Source: Cytobacillus praedii (lineage in GTDB: Bacteria; Bacillota; Bacilli; Bacillales; Cytobacillaceae). Taken from it: DNA of 64,000 nt. The stretch spans positions 956 through 64,955 of the forward strand of contig NZ_LMBX01000022.1 of the NCBI RefSeq assembly GCF_001439605.1. Reading direction: 5' to 3'. The notes under the pieces are model-generated. The model did no database searches. It saw nothing but the letters and a program-made list of their open reading frames with translations, and was not told the DNA's origin. This document shows, one piece after another, positions 17,412 through 26,431 of this stretch; the stretch's first letter is position 1, and every line of letters starts with the position of its first letter. The translations under genes were made by a program, and so were the position numbers.

Positions 17412-18695
17412 TCAGTGTGTAGTATGGGATATTGGCTGTTCTGTTGCCACTCCCCCATGCTTTGGAACACGAAGTAGCAATACCCCGCCAATGGCAAATA
17501 AAATAACGAGACTGAATACCCCACTATTCGTATTCCCTGTGATTTGTGCGGTAGCACCAACGAGCACAGGGCCGGCTATCGCAGCAAACTTACCAAAAAT
17601 ATTATAGAAGCCAAAGAATTCATTTGAAGATTCCTTTGGAACCAGTTTAGCAAAATAAGCACGGCTTAGTGCTTGAACCCCGCCCTGAACTGTTCCAACT
17701 AGCAGAGCAAGTACCCAGAAATCTATGGCTGTTTTGAGGAAGTAAGCATATATGCAAATGAAAATATACATAAGAATTCCAACCATTATGATTCTTTTTT
17801 CATTAAACCTTTGTCCAAGCTTTCCAAATAGTACTGTAAACGGTGCAGCTATCACCTGCGTAACAAATAAGACAATTAATAGAGTTGTTGAGTCGATTCC
17901 AATGTCAGAACCATAGGCTGTTGCCATCGTGAAAATTGTATGAACCCCATCAATATAAAAGAAATAGGCTAATAAGAACAAAAATAACGCACGATAGGCT
18001 TTAATATTTTTCAATGTAGTAAAAAGCTTCTTAAAACTAGCAGAAACTGGATTCGGTACACGCTCTTCATAGTAAATTTGCTCAACATTTTTCAGCATCG
18101 GCATTGTGAAAAGGCCCCACCATAAAGCTGTAATGACAAAGGCAATCTGACTGGCAATTCCCACAGACAACGGGATAACAGCTTGCTGAGCTAAAATAAT
18201 AATAGCAATAGATAAGATAAAAGGAATCGTGCTGCCAATATATCCGAGGGCAAAACCATTTGCGGAAATACGGTTCATTCGATCTTCACTCGTAACATCT
18301 ACAAGAAAAGCATCATAAAAGATATTTGCCCCAGCAAATCCGATTGAAGTCAGCACAAAACAAATTAATAAGATCAGCCATTGTTCAGTTGGGACAACTG
18401 CTAGGATTAATGTAAAAACAATTCCTAAACAGGCAAAAAAGGTAAAAAATCTTTTCTTAAATCCTCTAAAATCAGCAATCGTTCCTAGTAGAGGAGCTAG
18501 TATGGAAACGATTAATGTAGCAATTGAATTGGCATATCCCCAATAGGCAGTGGATGTTGCGGCAGAAATCCCTGCCGATGTTGCAGCTGATTTAAAATAC
18601 AAAGGAAAAATGGCAGTAACAACAACAATGGAATAGGCCGAGTTCGCCCAATCATAAAATACCCAGCTGCGTTCAGGTTTGGACATTTTCTTCAT
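17412..18695 (-). CDS. yxiO: MFS transporter of the UMF1/Atg22 family (YxiO-like)
   Basis: A 427-residue, 12-helix major facilitator protein (B. subtilis YxiO has 428). The start RSWVFYDWANSAYSIVVVTAIFPLYFK is the diagnostic N-terminal motif of the UMF1/Atg22 family. GGVQALSRAYFAKLVPKESSNEFFGFYNIFGKFAAIAGP marks the second half. The substrate is unknown, and relatives include vacuolar amino-acid effluxers. AAGGAGG lies before the ATG. That ribosome binding site is one copy of the 9-bp repeat flanking the small element upstream. Confidence 0.9.
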   Translation of the reverse strand: MKKMSKPERSWVFYDWANSAYSIVVVTAIFPLYFKSAATSAGISAATSTAYWGYANSIATLIVSILAPLLGTIADFRGFKKRFFTFFACLGIVFTLILAVVPTEQWLILLICFVLTSIGFAGANIFYDAFLVDVTSEDRMNRISANGFALGYIGSTIPFILSIAIIILAQQAVIPLSVGIASQIAFVITALWWGLFTMPMLKNVEQIYYEERVPNPVSASFKKLFTTLKNIKAYRALFLFLLAYFFYIDGVHTIFTMATAYGSDIGIDSTTLLIVLFVTQVIAAPFTVLFGKLGQRFNEKRIIMVGILMYIFICIYAYFLKTAIDFWVLALLVGTVQGGVQALSRAYFAKLVPKESSNEFFGFYNIFGKFAAIAGPVLVGATAQITGNTNSGVFSLVILFAIGGVLLLRVPKHGGVATEQPISHTTH

Positions 18696-18701
18696 TAAAC
18701 A

Positions 18702-18810
18702 ACCTCCTTATAATAAATGCGGAAGGGCCTTCGGAAAGGTGTTCTATACCTTTCTGGGAGGCTTGGGTTGATGACCCCAAGTGGCTAGGCGCTGGAGCTT
18801 GACCTCCTTA
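18702..18810. mobile_element. 91-bp GC-rich element flanked by a 9-bp direct repeat
   Basis: ACCTCCTTA occurs at 18702-18710 and again at 18802-18810, bracketing a 91-bp segment (18711-18801) that is much richer in G+C than its surroundings. Inside, on the minus strand, CTTGGGGT/AACCCAAG and GAAAGGT/ACCTTTC can form two hairpins. No ORF is present. The repeat equals the ribosome binding site TAAGGAGGT plus the stop codon of the upstream gene, which looks like a target-site duplication. It resembles small dispersed intergenic repeats I associate with Bacillaceae, but I cannot name a family. Confidence 0.6.
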
Positions 18811-20130
18811 TTTGTCCTGTAAATTTAAGAACTTTTCTATCACTTTCCCATCCGTATTACCTAAGTCCACACCTAGCATTCTAGCTAATGTAGGACCAAT
18901 ATCAATAAGTCTCATATAAGGAATTTCCTCATTCGAAAGCACCCCTTTACCAGAGGCAAGGAAAAATGTAGAATAATCTTGCTTCTCTGGCGAATATCCA
19001 TGACAGGCGAGCATATATTTATTATTTTCCCAGACATCTTTCTGCGTCACATGTTTTATATACTCGCCCTCATGAGGCTCAAGAAAGTAAAAGCCATGAC
19101 TTGCCTCAACCATAAAAGCACATGTAGGATCTGCACCTCTACTCCCAGCCTCCTCTCCAGTAAAGATTCTTTCAATGCCGTTGTCAGGATCGGCTATTAA
19201 TTCATCTAGAATATTTTTCACCGCTTGTTTCGTTTGATTGTCATTATTATTTTTCAAATAAATATATGCTGAACCGTCACAGCCATTGCAATAGGCCTTC
19301 CAATCGGTTATTTTCCCTTTAGAATTAATAGATATTAGGTTCTTTTCCCGGAAAATTACATTTAAATGAACAGCTTTATTTTCATCCAATGCACTATGAT
19401 CCCCAAGAATTACAATTGTTGTTTCCTCATATCTTCCGCTTTCCTCGAGTGCATCCAAAATACGTCCAAGTCTTTGATCATGGCGGTGAATAGCATCTGT
19501 TGCCTCATCTGAAAACACGCCATAATTATGTCGCATCGTATCCAGATCAGTAAAATGAACGAGTAGTAAATTTGGTTCTTTCGTCAAAATTGTATGAACC
19601 GTTGATTCTAAAACAAAATCATCCAATTCTGGCTGGTTTAATCCATTTCGTATGGAACCAAAACGTTTATTTAGCTCCCATTGATAGGAGGGGGTTCCAC
19701 TCATAAGCGAAACGAAAATTTGGTTTTGCCACGGCCGATTCGGAAATATTTCTGGCAAATTGTATTGAATACTTTTTGCTTTCCCAGTAACTGGCCATAA
19801 AAGTGCCGCTGTTATTAGGTTGGCTTTGCACGCTTCATCGTATAATGTCGTACCTTTAATTGCACTTCGAAACCAATTCCAATCAGGAGAAGCAACACCT
19901 GGCTGTAATAATGTATTATTAATCACCCCATGACGAATCGGATAATTCCCTGTAACAATCGTTGCATGACATGGATATGTAACAGAAGGATAAATCGTTT
20001 CCACATTTTTTGAAAACGATCCTTTTTGAAAAACCCGAACGAAATTTGGCAGTGAATGGATGAGCGGGAAATCTAATGCAGATAAACAATCAAAAGAAAT
20101 AACAATCATATTTTTCGTTAATGCAGTCAA
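18808..20130 (-). CDS. Alkaline-phosphatase-superfamily phosphodiesterase/nucleotide pyrophosphatase
   Basis: A 440-residue type I phosphodiesterase (PF01663-like). MIVISFDCLSALD supplies the first metal Asp and TIYPSVTYPCHATIVTGNYPIRHG the nucleophilic Thr. FTDLDTMRHNYG, VILGDHSALDE and MLACHGYSPEKQD carry further metal ligands. The start is taken as TTG at 20130, because GGAGG lies 9 bases before it; an ATG at 20109 is an alternative. No signal peptide is seen. Its stop codon TAA overlaps the ribosome-binding-site copy used as the target of the adjacent element. Confidence 0.87.
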   Translation of the reverse strand: MTALTKNMIVISFDCLSALDFPLIHSLPNFVRVFQKGSFSKNVETIYPSVTYPCHATIVTGNYPIRHGVINNTLLQPGVASPDWNWFRSAIKGTTLYDEACKANLITAALLWPVTGKAKSIQYNLPEIFPNRPWQNQIFVSLMSGTPSYQWELNKRFGSIRNGLNQPELDDFVLESTVHTILTKEPNLLLVHFTDLDTMRHNYGVFSDEATDAIHRHDQRLGRILDALEESGRYEETTIVILGDHSALDENKAVHLNVIFREKNLISINSKGKITDWKAYCNGCDGSAYIYLKNNNDNQTKQAVKNILDELIADPDNGIERIFTGEEAGSRGADPTCAFMVEASHGFYFLEPHEGEYIKHVTQKDVWENNKYMLACHGYSPEKQDYSTFFLASGKGVLSNEEIPYMRLIDIGPTLARMLGVDLGNTDGKVIEKFLNLQDK

Positions 20131-20247
20131 TATGAATAGCCTCCATTTGAAAACTCTTACTATATATTTTACCATTATATAGGAATGAGTTATATGTAAA
20201 TATATTTTATTTATTATGAAATTTTTGTAAATTATTAAATTAATATA

Positions 20248-20286
20248 AATAAGCTCCCCTCTTCAATCGAGGGGAGCTTATTTTAT
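20248..20286. terminator. Terminator after yhjB
   Basis: AATAAGCTCCCCTC pairs with GAGGGGAGCTTATT with a 7-base loop and flanking A/T runs. It sits 11 bases beyond the yhjB stop. Confidence 0.9.
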
Positions 20287-20296
20287 TTAGCTCTGC

Positions 20297-21772
20297 TTAT
20301 ACAATTTTACTTCTTTTTAATTCTGTCTTTAAGTAACTTAAAAACTCATCCGCTTTTTTCTCAGGAGCTTTCGTTATCAAACTAACTGCAATATAGAGAA
20401 TCGCCGAGATAACTATGCCCCATATTCCTGAAGCAAGTCCTAACGGTTTTAATTTGGCAAATTCTAATATAATCACCATAACTCCACTAACAATTACACT
20501 AGTTATTACGCCAGCAGCTGTTCCTCTTTTCCAAAAGAACGCGCCAATTATAGCTGGCACTGTAACTAGTAAGCCTGCTGAAGATGCTACTGACAGCACG
20601 GCAATTAGGTTTACATTCATCTGTGCAAATAGATAAGCTAATATGGCAATGATTGGTATAACAATTTTCCCAACAAGGAGCTGATCTTTATCACTCGAGT
20701 TTTTCTTCATGTATCCGTATACGTCCCTTGCAAATAAAGAAGATAATGTAAGTAAAATAGAATCAATCGTCGAGATGGCAGCTGCCATAATTCCAACCAT
20801 CACTATTGCCGCAAGAATTGGCGGAACTAAATCAGATGATAAAATTTTGGGTGTGGCCAGATCTGGATTTGCCAAGTCTGGAAACATAGCGGCTGCAGAA
20901 AATCCCCATATGACAGAAACTAGCGTATACACAAAACCGAATATTAAAAATCCCATCAGCATCGTTCTTAAGCTCTTCATTGAAGCTGGCATAAATAATC
21001 TTTGGCTTACTTGTGGATTAGACAAACTAAAGAAAAACCAAGGAATCGTTAATCCTAAAAAGGTAAAAAAACTAAAAAATCCGTTTCCAGGAACCGTTAA
21101 TGATTGTGGTTGATTTGTCTCCAGCGTTTCAAAGAATGAACCGACACCACCTAATCCATTGATAATGAGAATGACAACTATAGTCGATGAAATAATCATG
21201 AATAATGCTTGTAAGGAATCCGTCCAGGCAACTGATCGAATACCAGCAATATAAGAAAAAACAATGGCAAGGACTGTCGCAATTACCACACCAGTAGTAA
21301 ATGGGATTGCATTATTTGTCATTCCCTGCAAAAGGTAGCCCACCCCGGCAAGCTGAACTGCACTGTATGGAATTAGGAATAGACAGCTGAATATGGATAC
21401 AACCATTGCGACCTTTTTATTATTATATCGATCACCTAACATTTCGGATGGTGTTACATACCCGTATTTCTTCCCGACTAACCAAAATCTCGGACCAAAA
21501 AAAGCGACTAAAGATACACCCATAAAATAGATGATTTCAAAACCAAATGCACCGACGCCACCTTTGTATGTTAATCCTGCTAATCCAACCAGCATAAAGG
21601 CACTATAAGTTGTTGCACTATAGCTTAGCGCAGATACGAAGCCGCCTAATTTCCGATCTCCTAGAAAGTAACTGACCATATTCGTTTGTTTTCCACTTCT
21701 TGATAAAAAAGCAATAAATAATGAAATAATAATATAAATAGCAATTGTCCACCAAACCATATGTGTACCCAC
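20297..21772 (-). CDS. yhjB: Sodium:solute symporter family permease (YhjB-like)
   Basis: A 491-residue SSS-family transporter with about 13 hydrophobic helices. Signature regions are FLGDRKLGGFVSALSYSATTYSAFMLVGLAG (helix 1-2 sodium site) and IMAAAISTIDSILLTLSSLFARDVYGY (helix 8 sodium site). The substrate is unassigned. It begins with GTG at 21772, preceded by GGGGTG, 2 bases after yhjC. A small DUF3311 partner followed by an SSS permease is the same arrangement as B. subtilis yhjC-yhjB. Confidence 0.88.
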   Translation of the reverse strand: MGTHMVWWTIAIYIIISLFIAFLSRSGKQTNMVSYFLGDRKLGGFVSALSYSATTYSAFMLVGLAGLTYKGGVGAFGFEIIYFMGVSLVAFFGPRFWLVGKKYGYVTPSEMLGDRYNNKKVAMVVSIFSCLFLIPYSAVQLAGVGYLLQGMTNNAIPFTTGVVIATVLAIVFSYIAGIRSVAWTDSLQALFMIISSTIVVILIINGLGGVGSFFETLETNQPQSLTVPGNGFFSFFTFLGLTIPWFFFSLSNPQVSQRLFMPASMKSLRTMLMGFLIFGFVYTLVSVIWGFSAAAMFPDLANPDLATPKILSSDLVPPILAAIVMVGIMAAAISTIDSILLTLSSLFARDVYGYMKKNSSDKDQLLVGKIVIPIIAILAYLFAQMNVNLIAVLSVASSAGLLVTVPAIIGAFFWKRGTAAGVITSVIVSGVMVIILEFAKLKPLGLASGIWGIVISAILYIAVSLITKAPEKKADEFLSYLKTELKRSKIV

Positions 21773-21774
21773 AA

Positions 21775-21957
21775 TTATTCACCCCACTTCCTCGTTATTA
21801 AATAATTAATTCCAATAATCGCTATTGCCAAAATTGTCCACAATAAAAAACTTCCATACCATGCAGCTATGTTCGTAAACAATGTATATGGAAGTATATA
21901 ACCAAGCAAAACAATCACAAGGATTAATAAAGCCCATTTCAATTCTGTAGATTTCAT
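21775..21957 (-). CDS. yhjC: DUF3311 small membrane protein (YhjC-like)
   Basis: A 60-residue protein with two transmembrane helices (LKWALLILVIVLLGYILPY and SFLLWTILAIAIIGINYLI). It is the conserved small partner of the adjacent SSS permease, likely an accessory subunit, which is inference. A longer frame runs to 22002, but GGAGGTGATTTC directly precedes the ATG at 21957. Confidence 0.85.
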   Translation of the reverse strand: MKSTELKWALLILVIVLLGYILPYTLFTNIAAWYGSFLLWTILAIAIIGINYLITRKWGE

Positions 21958-22056
21958 GAAATCACCTCCAGCTACTAACATAAAAATATAGCAAATTAAC
22001 AATCTTATTATACACCAGGATATCCAACTGTAAAGACACTTGTATTTAATTAAAAA

Positions 22057-22095
22057 AATAGCCCTAACTCCTTAGATAGGAATTAGAGCTATTAC
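22057..22095. terminator. Terminator downstream of azoR
   Basis: Imperfect hairpin AATAGCCCTAACTCC / GGAATTAGAGCTATT with a short loop, placed after the azoR stop on the minus strand. Confidence 0.65.
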
Positions 22096-22124
22096 TGCTG
22101 TTATTTTGTCAAACATGAAACGTA

Positions 22125-22760
22125 TTAGGCATGAACTGGTGATAATTTACCAGCTGAAGCTTTGACACGCTCCATACCTTCTGACACGATTTCTTCTGCA
22201 CGGTCAGGGTATTGATTATGACCCCCGATAATCACTTCTTCAATTTGCTGAATACCAAACAGATTCATAATTTGTTTTACATAATTTACACTCATTTCAA
22301 GAGGTGCCATTTGTGGTGTTGAGTAATCTCCCCCACGTGCATTTAAAATAATTACTTTCTTTTCAGGCACAAGTCCAACTGGACCATTTTCTGTATATTT
22401 GAAAGTCACACCTGCACGGTAAATATAGTCGATGAAAGTTTGTAGTGCTGCTGGGATTGTTTGATTCCATAATGGAAATGCAAATACTACTGTATCAGCT
22501 GCCATAAATGCATCCATCGCTTTTGTTGAAGCAGCAAGAATACGTTGCTCGATATCATTTAATTCTACACCTTGTGCAGTTTTTCCCATCGCATTGAAAA
22601 AGTCCTGTCCGAAATATGGCATATCCTCTGCGAAAACATCGAATGTATTTAATTCAATATCGGATACTTTTCTTGCTTCCTCCATGAAAACTTCATACAT
22701 TCTACTTGAAATGCCCTCTGTTGCAGGACGATTATTAGCTTTAACTACTAAAACGTTCAT
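22125..22760 (-). CDS. azoR: FMN-dependent NADH-azoreductase
   Basis: A 211-residue flavodoxin-like quinone/azo reductase. Residues NRPATEGISSRMYEVFMEEA near the N terminus form the FMN phosphate loop. FAFPLWNQTIPAALQTFIDYIYRAGVTFKYTENGPVGL and LNARGGDYS are the other FMN-contacting segments of AzoR/AcpD enzymes. They reduce quinones, azo dyes and nitro compounds by two-electron transfer and are linked to thiol or electrophile stress. AGGAGAT precedes the ATG. Which B. subtilis paralogue it corresponds to is not decided. Confidence 0.93.
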   Translation of the reverse strand: MNVLVVKANNRPATEGISSRMYEVFMEEARKVSDIELNTFDVFAEDMPYFGQDFFNAMGKTAQGVELNDIEQRILAASTKAMDAFMAADTVVFAFPLWNQTIPAALQTFIDYIYRAGVTFKYTENGPVGLVPEKKVIILNARGGDYSTPQMAPLEMSVNYVKQIMNLFGIQQIEEVIIGGHNQYPDRAEEIVSEGMERVKASAGKLSPVHA

Positions 22761-22974
22761 TATATTCTTATCTCCTAACTATATATCTATTTATTACCTC
22801 GAAATAAAATATGTTTAATTCAAGATACATTGATATACTACAATAATAGTCTCAAATCGTCAACAATTATAACTCTTATTATAATCGGGACTTTCATAAA
22901 GTTAAGGAAAAACCGTAACCAAGAAGAGGTTCCTAAACCAATTAAAGACATCGCAGTTATAGGAACTGTAAAAA

Positions 22975-23368
22975 TTAATTGATACCTATCGTTTTACCGA
23001 TTAGAACACTTTTAATAAATGGGACCTCACCTTGGAGTATTCCTGCAATTATTTCTTCTGTCATTTCAGCACCTTCTTTACTGACTGCTATTACTGCCAG
23101 AAACGCTGCTATTAACCGAAATACTATTTATTCCAATATTACTAATGAGAGCATCTTGAATATATGACGGAAAAACGAAGGTGAAATAGCAATCTTCATC
23201 TGGATGATTGGCAATTTCATAATCAAGTTCCAGATGAATTTGGTCAACTGATTCAGTTATTTTACTTTCAGCTTTTATTACTTCATAGTCTTTTTATTCA
23301 CTGCATCCTGTCAGAAATCAACAGATTAATAGAATTGATGCTATGAATAAACAGTATACTCTCTCCAT
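22975..23368 (-). pseudogene. Broken lipoprotein gene
   Basis: Starting at the ATG at 23368 (GGAGG seven bases upstream), the minus strand encodes a signal peptide with lipobox: MERVYCLFIASILLIC, stop, FLTGCSE, stop, KDYEVIKAESKITESVDQ. An open stretch continues to about 23110. The reading then moves to another frame (AVIAVSKEGAEMTEEIIAGILQG...) and ends at 22975. Two in-frame stops and one frameshift make it non-functional. The family is not recognised. A further remnant-like stretch (EEVPKPIKDIAVIGTVKIN) lies on the plus strand at about 22905-22979. Confidence 0.7.
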
Positions 23369-23473
23369 CTATTTCCTCCCCATTGACTCATAGTAGCAAT
23401 TTTTATTCATTTATAAGTTCTTCTCCTTTAATTGAACAGAGACTTCTAATTGGATCTCCTCGCTGCCGAATGT

Positions 23474-23514
23474 AAAAAAAGTGAATCAATCACTAAAAAT
23501 TGATTCACTTTCCA
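23474..23514. terminator. Terminator after the ABC permease gene
   Basis: AAAGTGAATCAAT pairs with ATTGATTCACTTT with an 8-base loop and a run of A/T, eight bases beyond the permease stop. Confidence 0.85.
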
Positions 23515-23522
23515 TATTTTAA

Positions 23523-24221
23523 TTACCGTTCCTTCTTTAAAAATAACCAAACTGCTATTGTAGCTGCTAAAACGATATAAGCAATCACAAAAATAAGATC
23601 AAACCATAAGCCATTGTTAACATTGAAATCATTGTCCATATGGTCAATAACATTAAAAACTGGCGGGAATATCCATAGGATCCATTTCAAAAAGACTGCC
23701 GTTTCTATCAATGACTTTGATGCAAGTGAACAAACTAATACAAATACAGCTGATAGCCAGGCGTACTTATTATCCGCTAAACGTGTTGCTGAAAAAAGTG
23801 TTCCGACTAAAGCTCCTAAAATAGCAAAAACAGTGTGGCAAAAAAAAGTTAACAGATAGTATTCAATTGTCATTCCTGCTTTAAAACTGCCAGTGAAAAT
23901 TGGAAAAAACACTGCAAACAGCATGAGTGGAACCATCATAAGAAGGAGAGCATACCACTTGCCTCGCAAGTATCTCCACTTACTTCCCAAATGTGAGAAG
24001 AGAATATGCTTTTCACTTTCTTCCTCTATCGATAACATGCCCATCGCTATCCATGTCATTACTAAATATATTGCAATGGATGAAACTCCATAGCTGCTTA
24101 GTATTGGCACGTTTTTATATGCATACAAAATAAATATCCATGCAAGGTATAAGACGACTGGGGGAATAAACTTTAATGACCGGATAAAGTTTAATAGTTC
24201 ATAACGGACAAATGCTGACAC
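23523..24221 (-). CDS. ABC-2-type transporter permease
   Basis: A 232-residue membrane subunit with six hydrophobic helices, each well defined (for example PPVVLYLAWIFILYAY and MVPLMLFAVFFPIFTG). It follows the ATPase gene by 4 bases, so the two form a two-gene export system. The start is GTG at 24221 behind GAGGTAGG. The substrate is unknown; systems of this size often export peptides or lipids, or confer bacteriocin immunity. Confidence 0.82.
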   Translation of the reverse strand: MSAFVRYELLNFIRSLKFIPPVVLYLAWIFILYAYKNVPILSSYGVSSIAIYLVMTWIAMGMLSIEEESEKHILFSHLGSKWRYLRGKWYALLLMMVPLMLFAVFFPIFTGSFKAGMTIEYYLLTFFCHTVFAILGALVGTLFSATRLADNKYAWLSAVFVLVCSLASKSLIETAVFLKWILWIFPPVFNVIDHMDNDFNVNNGLWFDLIFVIAYIVLAATIAVWLFLKKER

Positions 24222-24225
24222 TTTC

Positions 24226-25041
24226 CTACCTCTTCTCTATTAATTCCACAATTGAGCAGCCACTTTCTAAGAGCCTGGTTAGAACTTCATCCGAATGTTC
24301 ACTTAATACCGTTATCTCAACTGTACGTTCTTCTATATAATGAAAACGAATATTAGGAATCTCTGAAGCTACTGTTTGATTTGGAACAATAACTTTTATA
24401 TATTTATATTTTTCTTTTTTTTCCTTTTTATCATCAGCAATGATCCTGCCATTGGCAACAGTTATCACCCGATTGGCCAAACCATCGATTAATAGTGACT
24501 CATGTGCAGTAAAGATGATTGTAAATCCTGTATTAATTGAAGCTAACTCGTTTAACAGTTCTACTTGTGTCGATTCATCTAAGCCTGTTAATGGTTCATC
24601 CAGTAAAAGTATATCTGGATCAATTAGCAATGCTTGAATTATTCCCGCTTTTTGCTTTGTTCCCTTTGAACATTTTTTTAAAGGAGTATTCAAAAAGTTT
24701 GTAATAGCGAATATTTCCGCATACTTATGTATTTTCTTAATGAGTTCAGACTCCGAATTGCCGTTCATTTTACCTATTAACAGTAAATATTCCTGCATTT
24801 TAAAACGGATATTCTCAGGAAAATGCTCTGGGACATACCCAGTTTTGCCCATACCCCTTCTTACTTGACCAGATGTGTTTTCATATATGCCACCAATCAG
24901 TTTTAATAAACTGCTTTTTCCTGAACCATTGTGTCCAGTGATAGCAACCTTTTCTCCTCGTGAAATACAAATAGAAAGATCATGTAAGATATTTACACCA
25001 TCAATCTTTTTCCCAGCCTTATCTGCTTCAAAAATGATCAT
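24226..25041 (-). CDS. ABC transporter ATP-binding protein
   Basis: A 271-residue ATPase. Walker A GHNGSGKSSLLK is near residue 40, the Q-loop region is at GYVPEHFPENIRF, the signature is the divergent KCSKGTKQKAGI, Walker B is ILLLDEPLTGLD and the switch His is in FTAHES. A C-terminal extension of about 70 residues resembles the regulatory tail of drug or peptide exporters. It is the partner of the adjacent permease. Confidence 0.88.
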   Translation of the reverse strand: MIIFEADKAGKKIDGVNILHDLSICISRGEKVAITGHNGSGKSSLLKLIGGIYENTSGQVRRGMGKTGYVPEHFPENIRFKMQEYLLLIGKMNGNSESELIKKIHKYAEIFAITNFLNTPLKKCSKGTKQKAGIIQALLIDPDILLLDEPLTGLDESTQVELLNELASINTGFTIIFTAHESLLIDGLANRVITVANGRIIADDKKEKKEKYKYIKVIVPNQTVASEIPNIRFHYIEERTVEITVLSEHSDEVLTRLLESGCSIVELIEKR

Positions 25042-25219
25042 TCGCTTGCCTCTACTCTTTTTTTCTTTATTTTACCATTTATTTCTGCTGTTTTTAACTT
25101 TTTATTCCAAAGTGTATAATGGAATCTTTTTTCAATTAGATGTATAATTAAAAGTGAATTTAAACCGATAGGATTAATAAGAAATGGAGTGTTTATTAAA
25201 GTTAGGGGATGATGGATAA

Positions 25220-26374
25220 ATGAAATTTCAAGATACTCAAAGCATGGATAAGCGACTTGAATTAATAAGCAAACTTTCTAAAACGTTTTTAGCTAGATCG
25301 GCAAAGATTGATGAAGATGGAGCATTCCCATTTCAAAATATATCTGAACTTAAAATGTCTGGTTACACATCGTTAACACTCCCAAAAAGATTTGGCGGCG
25401 AAGAAATTTCTCTTTACGATCTTGTTCGTTTTCAAGAGTTTATTGCCAGAGGGGATGGAGCTACCGCATTATCCATCGGATGGCATATGGGAATCATTCA
25501 GGATTTAGGAGAAAAAAAAAGCTGGAATGAATCCATGTTTCAGATGTTATGTGACGATGTGAAAAATGGAGCGCTAATAAATAATTGTGCTTCTGAGCCA
25601 CAAACTGGCAGTCCTACCAGAGGCGGAAGGCCTACCACTTCAGCAGTAAAACAAGAAGGGTATTGGCTGATTAACGGCAGAAAAACATTTACGACCTTGT
25701 CTCCTCTCCTCGATTACTTTAATGTAACTGCTTCTATTCCGGAAAGTGACCAGGTTGCTTATTTTTTAATACCAAGAACAACTCAAGGCGTTGAAATTGA
25801 AGAAACATGGGATAGCATTGCAATGAAGGGAACCGGAAGCCATGATTTAGTATTAAATAATGTCAGGGTTAAAGAGGAATACTTAGTTGAGTATATTGAA
25901 CCTGGGAAAAAAGGAGCTTCTGGATGGCTGCTTCATATTCCGGCTTGTTATCTTGGAATTGCTCAAGCTGCAGCAAGCTATGCGATTGAATTTGCCAAGA
26001 GCTATTCACCTAATAGTATCCAGGGAACAATCAGTGACCTTCCTAATGTTAAGCAAAAGATTGGAGAAATGGAATTAGAATTAATGAGAGCAAGACATTT
26101 TCTCTATTCGGTAGCTAACCAATGGGATCATTCAGCAAAGGATGAACGTGCTCATATGAATCCTGAATTAGGTGCAGTTAAACTTTCCGTCACAAACAGC
26201 GCGATTACAGTCGTCGATCTTGCAATGAGAATAGTTGGTGCACGCAGTTTATCTGAGAAAAATCCGCTGCAGCGATATTATCGGGATGTCCGTGCAGGAC
26301 TGCATAATCCTCCGATGGATGACATGACGATTCTGCTGCTGGCGAATGATGCGATTAATAGATGCAATGATTGA
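25220..26374 (+). CDS. Acyl-CoA dehydrogenase family protein (YdbM-like)
   Basis: A 384-residue flavoprotein with the acyl-CoA dehydrogenase fold. The N-terminal helical domain contains LPKRFGGEEISLYDLV and DGATALSIGWHMG. The middle beta domain contains INGRKTFTTLSPLLDYFNV and WDSIAMKGTGSHDLVLNNVRV. The C-terminal domain contains LAMRIVGARSLSEKNPLQRYYRDVRAGLHNPPMDD. It looks like B. subtilis YdbM. The substrate is unknown. AGGGGATG precedes the ATG. It stands alone. Confidence 0.87.
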   Translation: MKFQDTQSMDKRLELISKLSKTFLARSAKIDEDGAFPFQNISELKMSGYTSLTLPKRFGGEEISLYDLVRFQEFIARGDGATALSIGWHMGIIQDLGEKKSWNESMFQMLCDDVKNGALINNCASEPQTGSPTRGGRPTTSAVKQEGYWLINGRKTFTTLSPLLDYFNVTASIPESDQVAYFLIPRTTQGVEIEETWDSIAMKGTGSHDLVLNNVRVKEEYLVEYIEPGKKGASGWLLHIPACYLGIAQAAASYAIEFAKSYSPNSIQGTISDLPNVKQKIGEMELELMRARHFLYSVANQWDHSAKDERAHMNPELGAVKLSVTNSAITVVDLAMRIVGARSLSEKNPLQRYYRDVRAGLHNPPMDDMTILLLANDAINRCND

Positions 26375-26385
26375 ACATAAACAAT

Positions 26386-26425
26386 AAAAAAGCTGAATTC
26401 CCATTTTATGGACTTCAGCTTTTTA
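26386..26425. terminator. Bidirectional terminator
   Basis: AAAAAGCTGAA pairs with TTCAGCTTTTT across a 17-base loop. It lies between the convergent acyl-CoA dehydrogenase and CBS-domain genes. Confidence 0.8.
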
Positions 26426-26431
26426 TCTTCT

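Noticed and set aside
17180-17607. Overlapping plus-strand open frames at the methyltransferase/MFS junction
   Set aside because: They overlap the methyltransferase and antisense MFS genes, span a terminator and have no ribosome binding site or family features.
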